DNA of 64,000 bases from a bacterium (GTDB lineage: Bacteria > Pseudomonadota > Gammaproteobacteria > Burkholderiales > Burkholderiaceae_C): positions 124,001-188,000 of the forward strand of contig JAVBXK010000018.1 in NCBI GenBank assembly GCA_030824555.1, given 5' to 3'. Under the pieces are notes generated by a model, which saw nothing but the letters and a program-made list of their open reading frames with translations, was not told the origin of the DNA and ran no database searches. Of the stretch, positions 17,202 through 27,000 are shown piece by piece. The position numbers and the translations under genes are program-made. The first letter of the stretch is position 1, and the number at the start of each line of letters is the position of its first letter.

Positions 17202-19514
17202 ATGAAAACGTCCAAACTCCTGTTGCTGGTGGCATTGGCTGCCGCTGTGCTTGCTTTTTTTGCGCTGGACCTGGGGCGTTACTTCAGCCTGGCCTTTGTG
17301 AAAGACAGCCAGGCCCAGTTTGCCGCGCTGTACGACCAGCGCCCCTGGACCGTGACGGCCATTTACTTCGTGGTGTACGTGGTCATCACGGCGCTGTCGC
17401 TGCCCGGCGCGGCCATCATGACGCTGGCCGGAGGGGCCAGTTTCGGACTGGTGTGGGGCACGGTGGTGGTGTCGTTTGCGTCCACGCTGGGGGCCACGCT
17501 GGCCATGCTGGTGGCGCGCTATGTGCTGCAAGACAGCATCCAGGCCCGCTTTGGCCGCAAGTTGGCCGACGTGAACAAGGGCATTGAAAAAGAAGGTGCG
17601 TTCTACCTGTTCACGCTGCGGCTGCTGCCGGTGATCCCGTTTTTTGCGCTGAACCTGCTGATGGGGCTGACGCGCATGAAAACCTGGACGTTTTTCTGGG
17701 TCAGCCAGGTGGGCATGTTTGCGGGCACGGTGGCCTATGTGAACGCGGGCACCCAACTGGCCAAAATTGATTCGCTGCGTGGCATTCTGTCGCCTGCCTT
17801 GCTGGGCTCATTCGTGGCGCTGGGCCTGCTGCCGCTGGCCGTGAAAAAGCTGCTGGACGTGGCCAAGCGCCGCCGTGTGTACGCCCGCTGGGCCAACCAG
17901 CGCCCCAGGCAATTTGACCGCAACCTGATCGTCATTGGCGGTGGCGCGGGTGGGCTGGTCAGTGCCTACATTGCAGCGGCGGTCAAGGCCAAGGTGACGC
18001 TGATCGAGGCGCACAAAATGGGCGGCGACTGCCTGAACTACGGTTGTGTGCCCAGCAAAGCCCTCATCAAAAGCGCCAAGCTGGCACACCAGATGCGCCA
18101 TGCCGGCCGCTACGGGCTGCAAGCGGCCACAGTCGATGCGGCACACGCCACGCCCAACGCTGCCGACACAGCTGAAGCGGTCGCGCCCAACGGGTTTGCC
18201 CCCGCCTTCAGCTTCAAAGCTGTGATGGCACGGGTGCACGACGTCATCCAGAAAATTGAGCCGCACGACAGCATCGAGCGCTATACCGGCCTGGGCGTGG
18301 AAGTGCTGCAGGGCCACGCCAGGCTGGTCAACCCCTGGACGGTTGAAATCACCCTGAACCCCGGCGCACCGGGGCCAGATGGCTCGCCCGCCGTGCCCGC
18401 CGCAACGGACAGCAGCGTGCCCCGCGTGGTGCGCCTGACGGCCCGCAGCATCGTCATTGCGGCCGGTGCCCGCCCCTTTGTGCCACCCTTGCCCGGCCTG
18501 GACGAAGCGGGTTACCTCACCAGCGACACGATGTGGGACGAACTGGCCCAGCGCGACGCCGCGCCCCAACGCCTGGTGGTGCTGGGCGGTGGCCCCATTG
18601 GCTGCGAGCTGGCGCAGGCCTTTGCCCGCCTGGGCAGCCAGGTGACGCAGGTGGAAATGGCCCCACGCATACTCAGCCGCGAAGACGAAGACGTGAGCGC
18701 GCTGGCCGCACAGTCACTCACCGCAGACGGCGTGCGGGTGCTGACCGGCCACACCGCCCTGCGCTGCGAGGTCACGCAAAACGGCGCAAGCCGCACCAAA
18801 ACCCTGGTGGTGGCGCACGGCGGCGTCGAGCAGCGCGTTGAATTCGACGACCTGCTGTGTGCCGTGGGCCGTGTGGCGCGCCTGCAGGGCTACGGGCTGG
18901 AGGCGCTGGGCATTCCCACCCACAAAACGGTGGAAACCAACGAGTACCTGCAAACGCTTTACCCCAACATCTACGCCGCAGGCGACGTGGCTGGGCCCTA
19001 TCAGTTCACCCACACCGCCGCACACCAGGCCTGGTATGCCGCGGTGAACGCGCTGTTTGGCGAGTGGAAGCTGTTCAAGGCCGACTACGCGGTCATACCC
19101 TGGGCCACCTTCATCGACCCCGAGGTGGCGCGCGTGGGGCTGAACGAACAAGAGGCCCAGGCCCAAGGCGTGGCGTTTGAAGTGACCCGGTACGGCATCA
19201 ACGACCTGGACCGCGCGATCTGCGACGAAGGGCCGTACAGCGAAGCGCAGGGTTTTGTGAAGGTGCTGACCGTGTCCAGCAAGGACACCATTCTGGGCGT
19301 GACCATCGTCGGCACCCACGCCGCCGACCTGCTGGCCGAATACGTGCTGGCCATGAAGCATGGCCTGGGGCTGAACAAGATTCTGGGCACCATCCACACC
19401 TACCCCACGCTGTCAGAGGCCAACAAATACGCGGCGGGCGAATGGAAACGCGCCCATGCCCCGCAGGCCCTGTTGGCTTGGGTGAAGCGGTACCACGACT
19501 GGAAAAGGGGCTGA
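17202..19514 (+). CDS. TVP38/TMEM64 membrane domain fused to a pyridine-nucleotide disulfide reductase
   Basis: 770 residues. The first 225 or so are a TVP38/DedA-type membrane domain (LPGAAIMTLAGGASFG, then LRLLPVIPFFALNLLMG). From about residue 243 it becomes a FAD enzyme of the dihydrolipoamide dehydrogenase/mercuric reductase family. That part has IVIGGGAGGLVSAYIA for FAD and a redox-active pair Cys277/Cys282 in GGDCLNYGCVPSK. It also has a second Rossmann motif LVVLGGGPIGCELA and the dimer-interface end HTYPTLSEANKYAAGEW. The extra metal-binding cysteines of true mercuric reductase are not visible. The fusion suggests an electron-transfer or disulfide-reducing activity at the inner membrane. 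The substrate is unknown. The start at 17202 is chosen because the hydrophobic segment begins at once. Confidence 0.85.
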   Translation: MKTSKLLLLVALAAAVLAFFALDLGRYFSLAFVKDSQAQFAALYDQRPWTVTAIYFVVYVVITALSLPGAAIMTLAGGASFGLVWGTVVVSFASTLGATLAMLVARYVLQDSIQARFGRKLADVNKGIEKEGAFYLFTLRLLPVIPFFALNLLMGLTRMKTWTFFWVSQVGMFAGTVAYVNAGTQLAKIDSLRGILSPALLGSFVALGLLPLAVKKLLDVAKRRRVYARWANQRPRQFDRNLIVIGGGAGGLVSAYIAAAVKAKVTLIEAHKMGGDCLNYGCVPSKALIKSAKLAHQMRHAGRYGLQAATVDAAHATPNAADTAEAVAPNGFAPAFSFKAVMARVHDVIQKIEPHDSIERYTGLGVEVLQGHARLVNPWTVEITLNPGAPGPDGSPAVPAATDSSVPRVVRLTARSIVIAAGARPFVPPLPGLDEAGYLTSDTMWDELAQRDAAPQRLVVLGGGPIGCELAQAFARLGSQVTQVEMAPRILSREDEDVSALAAQSLTADGVRVLTGHTALRCEVTQNGASRTKTLVVAHGGVEQRVEFDDLLCAVGRVARLQGYGLEALGIPTHKTVETNEYLQTLYPNIYAAGDVAGPYQFTHTAAHQAWYAAVNALFGEWKLFKADYAVIPWATFIDPEVARVGLNEQEAQAQGVAFEVTRYGINDLDRAICDEGPYSEAQGFVKVLTVSSKDTILGVTIVGTHAADLLAEYVLAMKHGLGLNKILGTIHTYPTLSEANKYAAGEWKRAHAPQALLAWVKRYHDWKRG

Positions 19515-19608
19515 CGCCCTTGGACTCAGCACCCACAACATGGGGCAAACACGCTAAAGTTTGACTGGCTGCATTCCATTGGCCTGGCCAACCACCGAGG
19601 AGCCTCAA

Positions 19609-21462
19609 ATGATCAAGCCCTTTGCATTGGCTGCGCTTTCGCTGTGGGTCACGGCCAGCCTGGCCCAATCGACCACGGTACAGCTCAGCGTGACCGGTCC
19701 GGCACTGACCCTCACCGTGCCTTATTTCGAGTACACCCACAGCGGCACCCGCCAGGCCTACAGCGCCAGCTTTGGCTCCAACGTGCTGGCACTGGACCAA
19801 TTTGCCCTGGACACCGCATCCGTCAGAACCACGGCGCTTCTCACAGGGGCGAACCAAGCCCCTCAGTTGACGGCGGGCACCACGGGGTTCCGGCTGAGCA
19901 TGCCCTACCTGGAGTTCAGCAGCGGGGGCCGCACCCGGGCTTTCTCGGCCAGTCTGGTCAGTGCCAACCTCTCGTCTTTTGCGATTGACCTCGCATCGGT
20001 CAGGGAAGTCCCGCTGCAAACCACGTTGGCCAAACCCGCGACAGTGACCGTCAGTGCATCGAACACCCAAACGGTGGCGGGCCAGGCGCTGGGCTCATCC
20101 AGCCAACTGGCGGTCAGCTGGACGGCCCCCACCGGCTATGCCATCGACCACTACCTGGTCACGGCCACGGAAAGTGGCAGCGTCACCCAGGTCAGTGTCA
20201 CCACCGCCAGCACGGCCACCAGCGCCACACTGACCCCCCTGAAGGCTGGCACGGCCTACACCGTGACCGTGAAAGCCTGTGCAGATGCGGCATGCCCCAG
20301 CGCGGGCACCTCTGACGCTGCGGCGGGAACCACGCCTGCAGAACATTGGCAGCTGCAAGGCACGGGCAACACCGTGGCCACGCTGACCAAGCCCGTGTCC
20401 GACGGCAATGCCCGCCTGTCGGCCACCCGGTTCGGCGCCGAAGCCGGCCCAGTGGCCAACACCGTGCAGTTCTACTATGGCCCGATGGGCATCACCGGCC
20501 AATCGGTGGCCACCAGCGGGGTGGTGTCTGCCACCCAGCCAAGCAGCTACCTCACGGGGTTCACCAGCTTTGCCAGCACCAGTGGCGTGCGGTCGCCCAC
20601 GTCGGCCACACAAGGCATCAAAAGCATCATGACCGGACAAGGCGTGCCGCTGTCGGCCGCCATGGGCGGCAAGGTGCGCCTGTTCTTCGAGTCCAACGAT
20701 ACCGACGGCAAAACCCGTATCTATTCAGTGGACAGTGTGGACGGCTACGTTGGGCGCGACTTCAACCTCGGTGCAGCCACCACGTGCACCACCTCCGCCG
20801 ACTATTCAGCCACCGGCAACTGCCCGGCCACCACTGTGCTGGGCGTGGCCGGTGACACCGTCAACCCGACCCAGAAAATCAGCGCCGCCCGGCAAAACAA
20901 GGTGGCCTGGCCCACACTGACCGACTGGCGCTGGAATGGCGAAGTGGGCACGTTCATGGTGTTCACCATCGACAGGGTGACCGGCTGCACCACCGCCAGC
21001 CACAACCATGGCTACGCGCAGTGGGACGGCTCCCGCTTTGTCCCCCAGTACGATGCCGCAGGCTGCCCCAAGGCCTTCATGAGCGCGCAGGCGGCACTGC
21101 CCATGCACATCGGTGGCGCTCGCTACAAAATGTATTTCGGAGACCCCAGCGTGACCACCGGCAAGCCGACCGGTGCCACCCTGCCTTTCGTGGGCCCCAA
21201 AAAGCTGATCTATGGCGACGGCGCGCTCACGGGCCCTGCGGCCAGTGTGGAGTTTGAAGATTGGGAGTCCACCACCGCCGGGCGCAATGTGGTTTTTCTG
21301 TGGCCCAACGGCGACACGCTGAACGACACCGCCGAAGGCTTCATTGACGACTTCCACTTCCTGACCCCGACAGGCAGTTTGGACACCCAGGTGCTGTACC
21401 TGTCCATCACCGACGGCACGGTGGCGCCCTTTGCCGCCACAGCCGTGTTGCTGAACCCGTGA
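19609..21462 (+). CDS. Secreted protein with duplicated N-terminal module and fibronectin type III domain
   Basis: 617 residues from the ATG at 19609, which has GAGGAG upstream. A signal peptide (MIKPFALAALSLWVTASLAQ) is followed by two related units of about 60 residues. Compare VPYFEYTHSGTRQAYSASFG with MPYLEFSSGGRTRAFSASLV, each followed by a strand ending D-ASVR. A fibronectin type III-like domain follows (near residues 150-250: SWTAPTGYAIDHYLVTA). The long C-terminal part (VQFYYGPMGITGQSV onward) resembles nothing I recognise. It has few cysteines and much Thr/Ser/Gly, as in exported proteins. It is a single-gene unit. Function unknown; location outside the cytoplasm is inferred from the signal. 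Confidence 0.7.
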   Translation: MIKPFALAALSLWVTASLAQSTTVQLSVTGPALTLTVPYFEYTHSGTRQAYSASFGSNVLALDQFALDTASVRTTALLTGANQAPQLTAGTTGFRLSMPYLEFSSGGRTRAFSASLVSANLSSFAIDLASVREVPLQTTLAKPATVTVSASNTQTVAGQALGSSSQLAVSWTAPTGYAIDHYLVTATESGSVTQVSVTTASTATSATLTPLKAGTAYTVTVKACADAACPSAGTSDAAAGTTPAEHWQLQGTGNTVATLTKPVSDGNARLSATRFGAEAGPVANTVQFYYGPMGITGQSVATSGVVSATQPSSYLTGFTSFASTSGVRSPTSATQGIKSIMTGQGVPLSAAMGGKVRLFFESNDTDGKTRIYSVDSVDGYVGRDFNLGAATTCTTSADYSATGNCPATTVLGVAGDTVNPTQKISAARQNKVAWPTLTDWRWNGEVGTFMVFTIDRVTGCTTASHNHGYAQWDGSRFVPQYDAAGCPKAFMSAQAALPMHIGGARYKMYFGDPSVTTGKPTGATLPFVGPKKLIYGDGALTGPAASVEFEDWESTTAGRNVVFLWPNGDTLNDTAEGFIDDFHFLTPTGSLDTQVLYLSITDGTVAPFAATAVLLNP

Positions 21463-21555
21463 CCCGGCCCGGATGGTTCAGACCCCGTGCCACGGTCAAG
21501 CCATGCGTGTTCGCAGGCACCGTGCCTGAGCCCCACAGCCCCATTCGGAGCCACC

Positions 21556-22374
21556 ATGCACCGCAGAACACTCATCAAATACATAGCTGCTTTATCAACA
21601 GGCATAAGCGGCAAGACCACTTTTGGACAACAAAACAGCCTGGACACCCGCTACACCGCCTGGGACGCGCTGTTGAAAAACCACGTGCGATGGTTGCCCG
21701 ACGGCGTGCAAAGCCGGGTGGATTACACAGGTTTTGCCGCTGACCGCGCGGCGCTGCAACAGGTGCTGGTGCAATGGAGCGCCGTCACGCCTGCGCAGTT
21801 CCAGGCCCTGCCCAAACCCGAGCAAATGGCGTTTCTCATCAACGCCTACAACGGCTTCACGGTGGAGCTGATCCTCACCAAGTACCCCAACCTGACCTCC
21901 ATCAAAGACCTGGGAAGCTTCATCCAGTCACCATGGAAAAAGAAATTTTTCAAGCTGCTGGGCGAAGACCGCCACCTGGACTGGATAGAGCACGAACAGC
22001 TGCGCCCCGTGTTTGCCGAACCGCGTGTGCACGCCGCCGTCAACTGCGCCAGCATCGGCTGCCCCGCGCTGCGCGACGAGGCCTTCACAGCCAGCAAACT
22101 GGACGCACAGCTGGAAGACGGCATGAAACGCTTCATGGCGGACCGCACCCACAACCGCGTGGCCAACGGGCAGCTGGAAGTCAGCAGCATTTTCAAATGG
22201 TTCAAAGAGGACTTTGAAAAAGGCCACCTGGGGCTGAACAAGCTGGAAGACGTGTTTGCCCGCTACGCCACCCAGCTGAGTGACAGCCCCGCCGAACAAG
22301 CCAAACTGAAAGCGCGCAGCCTGCGCGTGACGCACCTGGACTACGACTGGGCGCTGAACGGTGTGCGCCGGTGA
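21556..22374 (+). CDS. DUF547 domain protein with N-terminal signal
   Basis: 272 residues from the ATG at 21556 (GGAG upstream). The body matches the DUF547 family: EQMAFLINAYNGFTVELIL, then VHAAVNCASIGCPALRDEAF and SSIFKWFKEDF. Members are exported proteins of unknown function, some with a transglutaminase-like fold. The first 25 residues carry a twin-arginine-like start (MHRRTLIKYIAALSTG). The DNA encoding residues 10-24 is a copy of the interspersed repeat. Lies between two other genes for exported proteins, which are otherwise unrelated. Confidence 0.8.
   Translation: MHRRTLIKYIAALSTGISGKTTFGQQNSLDTRYTAWDALLKNHVRWLPDGVQSRVDYTGFAADRAALQQVLVQWSAVTPAQFQALPKPEQMAFLINAYNGFTVELILTKYPNLTSIKDLGSFIQSPWKKKFFKLLGEDRHLDWIEHEQLRPVFAEPRVHAAVNCASIGCPALRDEAFTASKLDAQLEDGMKRFMADRTHNRVANGQLEVSSIFKWFKEDFEKGHLGLNKLEDVFARYATQLSDSPAEQAKLKARSLRVTHLDYDWALNGVRR
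21583..21627 (+). repeat. Interspersed AT-rich repeat, copy D, inside a coding region
   Basis: ATAGCTGCTTTATCAACAGG, ATAAGCGGCAAGACCACTTT and TGG match copy C block by block. It encodes the hydrophobic part of the signal sequence of the DUF547 protein. Confidence 0.5.
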
Positions 22375-22407
22375 GCAGCCAGACAGCCACCGGACGGCGC
22401 ACGCCGT

Positions 22408-23346
22408 TCAAGGTTTCAGATAGGGGGCATACAACTGCTTGGTCTGGCTGGAGAAATTCATACCGGCATATGACGCGGGCAGTTCAGACACGAACTGCCA
22501 CCCAAAAAAGATGATGTGATCGAACTGCTGGGCCAGCATGAGTTGTGTGCCCATCAGCCCGTTGAAAGCGGCCACATCCCACGCTGGGTCTTTGAATGCC
22601 TGGGCGATCAGCCAGGTTTCCACCTTGGGGTTGGACGCCTTGGCCATGGCTGGAAACGTGCGGGTCCACTCATTCAGGTCGGCTATGCCCGTTGCATCGC
22701 CAAACCAGTAGGGGTCAGTGCCCACCCAGTCGACCAGTGCGATGGCCCGTTTGATGTAATCCAGCGTCGCTGGCCGGCCGATGCTGCCGTACGGGGACAC
22801 CGTGATGCCCACCATGACCTGGGGTGCGTGCACGCGCATCAAAGCCACGGCCTGCGTCAGGGCTTCCAATTGAGGCTGCAGCACGTCCACGGCGTCGGAC
22901 GATCCCTGCGGATTCCAATAAATTTCGTCGTGAATCAGCACGCGCACGCCGGGCTTGAGCAAATCAGCATTTGCCCGCACGAAGGCAAGCAATTTTTGTT
23001 CGGCATCCGCGTGTATGGCGTAGCGCTGCCCCACCGTGGCGCTGGCCGGTGGCAGCATGAACAGCATGTCCAACATGGGCGCATGACCCGCCGCCTGAAT
23101 GGCCCGGGCCGTGTCCAGATTGCCTGAATAGCCGGCACTTGCCTTCAAACTGCTGGTGGCCACCTGCTCGGGTTGCCCCAGCACCTCGCCCACCAGTTTC
23201 ACAGGTGGCGGGAGGGGGGCAACTTCAGTACCACCGCCCCCACACGCTGCCAGGGAAAAAACGGCGCATGCCATGAACAATGCCGCGCCAATCGACCTGA
23301 CCCGGAAGTCAATTTTGCTGAGTGCAGTGGAGGTGAAATGTTGCAT
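22408..23346 (-). CDS. Predicted lipoprotein of unknown function
   Basis: 312 residues from the ATG at 23346 (AGGAC upstream). Residues near 20-38 form a signal with lipobox SLAAC followed by four glycines, so it is probably lipid-anchored. The rest contains VRVLIHDEIYWNP, MVGITVSPYGSIGR, IALVDWVGTDPYWFG and IIFFGWQFVSELPASYAGM. This looks like a TIM-barrel, glycoside-hydrolase-like arrangement with strand-end acidic and aromatic residues. I cannot assign a family, and catalytic residues are guesses. The frame extends 60 codons upstream without recognisable content, so the lipoprotein start is preferred. It runs convergent with the DUF547 gene, 33 bp apart. Confidence 0.6.
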   Translation of the reverse strand: MQHFTSTALSKIDFRVRSIGAALFMACAVFSLAACGGGGTEVAPLPPPVKLVGEVLGQPEQVATSSLKASAGYSGNLDTARAIQAAGHAPMLDMLFMLPPASATVGQRYAIHADAEQKLLAFVRANADLLKPGVRVLIHDEIYWNPQGSSDAVDVLQPQLEALTQAVALMRVHAPQVMVGITVSPYGSIGRPATLDYIKRAIALVDWVGTDPYWFGDATGIADLNEWTRTFPAMAKASNPKVETWLIAQAFKDPAWDVAAFNGLMGTQLMLAQQFDHIIFFGWQFVSELPASYAGMNFSSQTKQLYAPYLKP

Positions 23347-23579
23347 GGGTCCTGCCAAAAACGTTGAAAAAACTGTGCAATCCTTATAACCCACAAGCGC
23401 CCGACAGGTCTGTCTGATGCAGATTGCAGCGGCACGGGTTGCACTGACCAAGCCAAGGCAGGCGGTGCCGCTGGCGAGGTGGATCAGCTTGACCAAGCCG
23501 ACAAACACAGCCTGCTCGCGACACACCTGGTCTGCGCTCCGGCAGAATCGCCACCCACTGCAACCACCCGCCCTGCCCC

Positions 23580-24053
23580 ATGGAACTGCCCGCCCACCAA
23601 CTGAACATGACTGTGCTCATGACGCCCGACACTGCCAACTTCTCCGGCAACGTGCATGGCGGCAACATCCTCAAACTGCTTGACCAGGTGGCCTACGCCT
23701 GCGCCAGCCGTTACGCGGGCAGCTACGTGGTGACGCTGAGCGTGGACCAGGTGATGTTCCGCCAGCCCATTCACGTGGGCGAGCTGGTCACCTTTCTGGC
23801 GGCGGTGAACCACACGGGCAACTCGTCGATGGAAATTGGCATCAAGGTGATTGCCGAAAACATCCGCACACACGAAACCCGGCACGTCAACAGCTGCTTT
23901 TTCACGATGGTGGCCGTGGGCGACGACGGCAAGCCCACCCAGGTGCCGCCGCTGCGCCCCTTCAGCCCCGACGAAAAACGCCGCCACGCAGCGGCCGAAA
24001 TACGCAAAACCATGCGCCGCGAAATGGAGCAGCGGTTTTCAGCGGTGCGCTGA
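23580..24053 (+). CDS. Acyl-CoA thioesterase, hotdog fold (YciA/ACOT type)
   Basis: 157 residues. The hotdog pattern is NFSGNVHGGNILKLLDQVAY, followed by VTLSVDQVMFRQPIHVGELV and the strand NSSMEIGIKVIAE. This is the arrangement of the YciA and acyl-CoA thioester hydrolase family, which releases free fatty acid and CoA in the cytoplasm. The C-terminal 35 residues are basic and helical. It runs convergent with the MASE1-GGDEF-EAL gene (8 bp between stops) and is divergent from the lipoprotein gene. There is no operon partner. Confidence 0.88.
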   Translation: MELPAHQLNMTVLMTPDTANFSGNVHGGNILKLLDQVAYACASRYAGSYVVTLSVDQVMFRQPIHVGELVTFLAAVNHTGNSSMEIGIKVIAENIRTHETRHVNSCFFTMVAVGDDGKPTQVPPLRPFSPDEKRRHAAAEIRKTMRREMEQRFSAVR

Positions 24054-24061
24054 GGCAGCGC

Positions 24062-27000
24062 TCACACGTTGGGCGGGTACAGGCCAATGTCCTGTGGCCG
24101 ACCGTACAGGTAGCCCTGCAGCCACATGTCCTGCGACAGCCCGCACAGGAACGCGGCCTGGTCTTCGGTTTCGACCCCTTCGGCCACCACCCGCAAATGC
24201 AGCGTCTGCGCCACCTGAACGATGGCCGTGACCAGTGCCACCGCGTCGCGGTCGTTGGGCACGTCGTTGACAAAAACCTTGTCAATCTTCAGCTCGGAAA
24301 TCGGCAGCCGCTTGATGTACGACAGCGACGAATACCCGGTGCCGAAATCGTCCAGTGAGAAGTGGCACCCCATGGCTCGCAGCACCCACATGCGGGCAGC
24401 GGCTTCTTCCAGGCAATCGAGCGCAATGCTTTCGGTGATTTCAAGTGTGATGCGTGCGGGCTGCGCGCCGGTTTCGTCGAAAAGCTGCTTCATTTCTTCC
24501 GCAAAACCCGGGTGGCGGAAGTGCCGCGCACTCAGGTTGATGCTGCACGACACCGGTTGCCCGCGTGCTTCGTGGCTGGCCACCCAGTTGAACACCTGCC
24601 TGAACATCCAGCGCTCCAGGTCCAGTATCAGGTCCGACTCTTCGGCAATGGGCACGAACAGCCCCGGCAACAGCAAACCCCGCTCGGGGTGCTGCCAGCG
24701 GGCCAGCGCCTCCCAGCTGACCACCTCGCCGCTGGCATTCACCTGGGGCTGCAAATACAGGCGAAGCTGCTGGTCCGGGATGCCCCGGCGCAGGTCGTTT
24801 TCCAGCGCAAAGCGTTGCCGTGCCGTGTCGCCCATGGCTTGGTCGAAAAACCGCAGCTCGCCGTCGCCCACGCGCCGGGCGGTGTTCAGCGCGGTCTCGG
24901 CCCGCGAAACGATGTGCGCGGGTGAGTCATCGGCCCCCACGGGCCAGAGCGTGGCCCCCGCTGTCAGCTCGATGCTGAGGGTGCGGTCTGCCAGCGGCAA
25001 CCCTTGGGCCGCCTGCTCGCGCAACTTGCGCACGCCCGCCAGCAAACGGCGCTGAACGCCCTCGGGGCCCGCTGGCAACACCAACCAGCAAAACTCATCG
25101 GCCCCCAGCCTGGCGGCCATGTCGTCTTTGCCGCACAGCGCTTCCAGCTGGCTGGCCAGTTGCCTGAGCAGCGCATCGCCCACTTCATGCCCTTCGGCCT
25201 CGTTGATGCGTTTGAACCGGTTGATGTTGAACACCACCAGGCCACCATCCGCAGGCCAGGCATGGGCCGGGTCCAACAACGCCTGCAGTTTGTCGATCAG
25301 CCGCTGGCGGTTGGAAAGCCCTGTCAGGATGTCGAACTGCGAAAGCCGGTAAATGCGTTGCTCGATCTGGCGCCGCTCGGTCAGGTCTTGCATGAGGCCC
25401 AGGTAGTTTTGCGGCTGGCCGTCGGCGTCGAGCACCACCGACACGCGCAGCCACTGCGCAAACGTTTCGCCGGAGCGCCGTCGGTTGATCACCTCGCCCT
25501 CCCAGGGTTGACCCTGGGCAACCGTTTGCCACATGTCGACAAAGCGTTGCCTGGGTGTTTGCCCCGATGACAGCAGCCGCATGTTCTTGCCCTGCACCTC
25601 GGCCAGCGGGTAGCCCGTTTGCCGGGTGAACGCCGCGTTGGCAAACTCCACGTCACCCGCCAGCGACGTGATCACCACCGCTTCGGGGCTTTGGTCCAGC
25701 GCCTGCGTCAGCCTGTCGGCCAAGGCACGTTGGGCCATTTCAGAGCTTTGATCGAGCAGGTAGCCGCGTTTGCGCACCACCTCACCCGCCGGGTTGTAAG
25801 CCACGTGTGTGACGTCCAGCACCGGCACCCAATGGCCTGCTTTGTGCCGCAGGCGGTAGCGTTGCTCGTACATGGGGGCCGCTGACGCCTCGAACACGGC
25901 CACCTCGCCCTGCACACGTGCGCGGTCGGTGGGGTGCGTCAGGTCCTCCATGCGCAAACCCTCGCTGATGAGGGCGTGCGGGCGGTGGCCCAGCAACGCC
26001 TCGACGTTGGGCGATGCGTACACGATGGGCAAACTCGGCCCCGTGCCCCACTCGATGGCCACCACCGGACCCGACACGAACATGCCGCGCTCGTGCTCCA
26101 GCGATTCGATGGCCATGACTTGGGCCGACACGTCCCTGAGCGTCACCAGCAAGCGGTGGGTGCCCAGCAAACCGATGCGGGTGGCCTTGAACTCCACCAC
26201 GAGCCGGTTGGGGCCTGTCGCCCACACGGCGTCCATGTCAAAGGTGCAGACCTCGCCCGCCTGCAGGTTGAGCAGCACAGGCCCGTAAACACTTTTCGAC
26301 GCAGGCAGCAGGCCCATCAACCCCATGCCGGGCGCTGCACTCACCCCGAGCAACCTGCAAGCCTGGGGGTTGATGGACTCGACCTGCAAGTCTTGCGTGA
26401 CCAGCAAGTGCCCGTCTACCGAGTGGGTCACCCACGCCTCGGCCAGTTTCTGGGCGGTGTCGCGCTGGACCGAAACGGCCTTGTGCGCCTCGACGAAAGC
26501 AGCCGCCAGCAAGCCCGACACAGAAATCCAGCCCAGCACCGTTTGCAGCGCCACCAAGCGGTTCAAGGGCACCATGTCGCCCAGCACGCCCCAGCCCAAC
26601 CCCGAGCCCGTGATGGCCAGCAAGGCAACCAGTGCCATCAACGGCGACAGCACCTTGGTCCCCAGCCTGAGGCTGGCCCAGAGACTGATCGGCCACAGCA
26701 GCGTCATCCACACCACCTTGAAGCCCGGCAAGCTCAACCCTGGCCCGAACAGCAGCCCGCACACGGCCAGCGTGGCCAGCACCAGCCAGGCGACCTCGGG
26801 GTGCCACTTGAAGCGGCGGTAGCCAGGCACCGTCCAGATCAGGACGGGCGCAAACAGCACCACACCCAGCACATCACCCAGCCACCAGGCCACCACCGCG
26901 CCCACGCCGTCCTGAGCGTCGGCAAACCCGCCGATCAGCGCCGTGCCCACCAACGCATCCAGCAGACCCAACAGCACGGCCACGCCCATGAGCCGCAAGA

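Noticed and set aside
17202-19514. Mercuric reductase
   Set aside because: There is no N-terminal MerA metal-binding domain, no C-terminal cysteine pair and no mer genes around. Only the shared redox motif matches.
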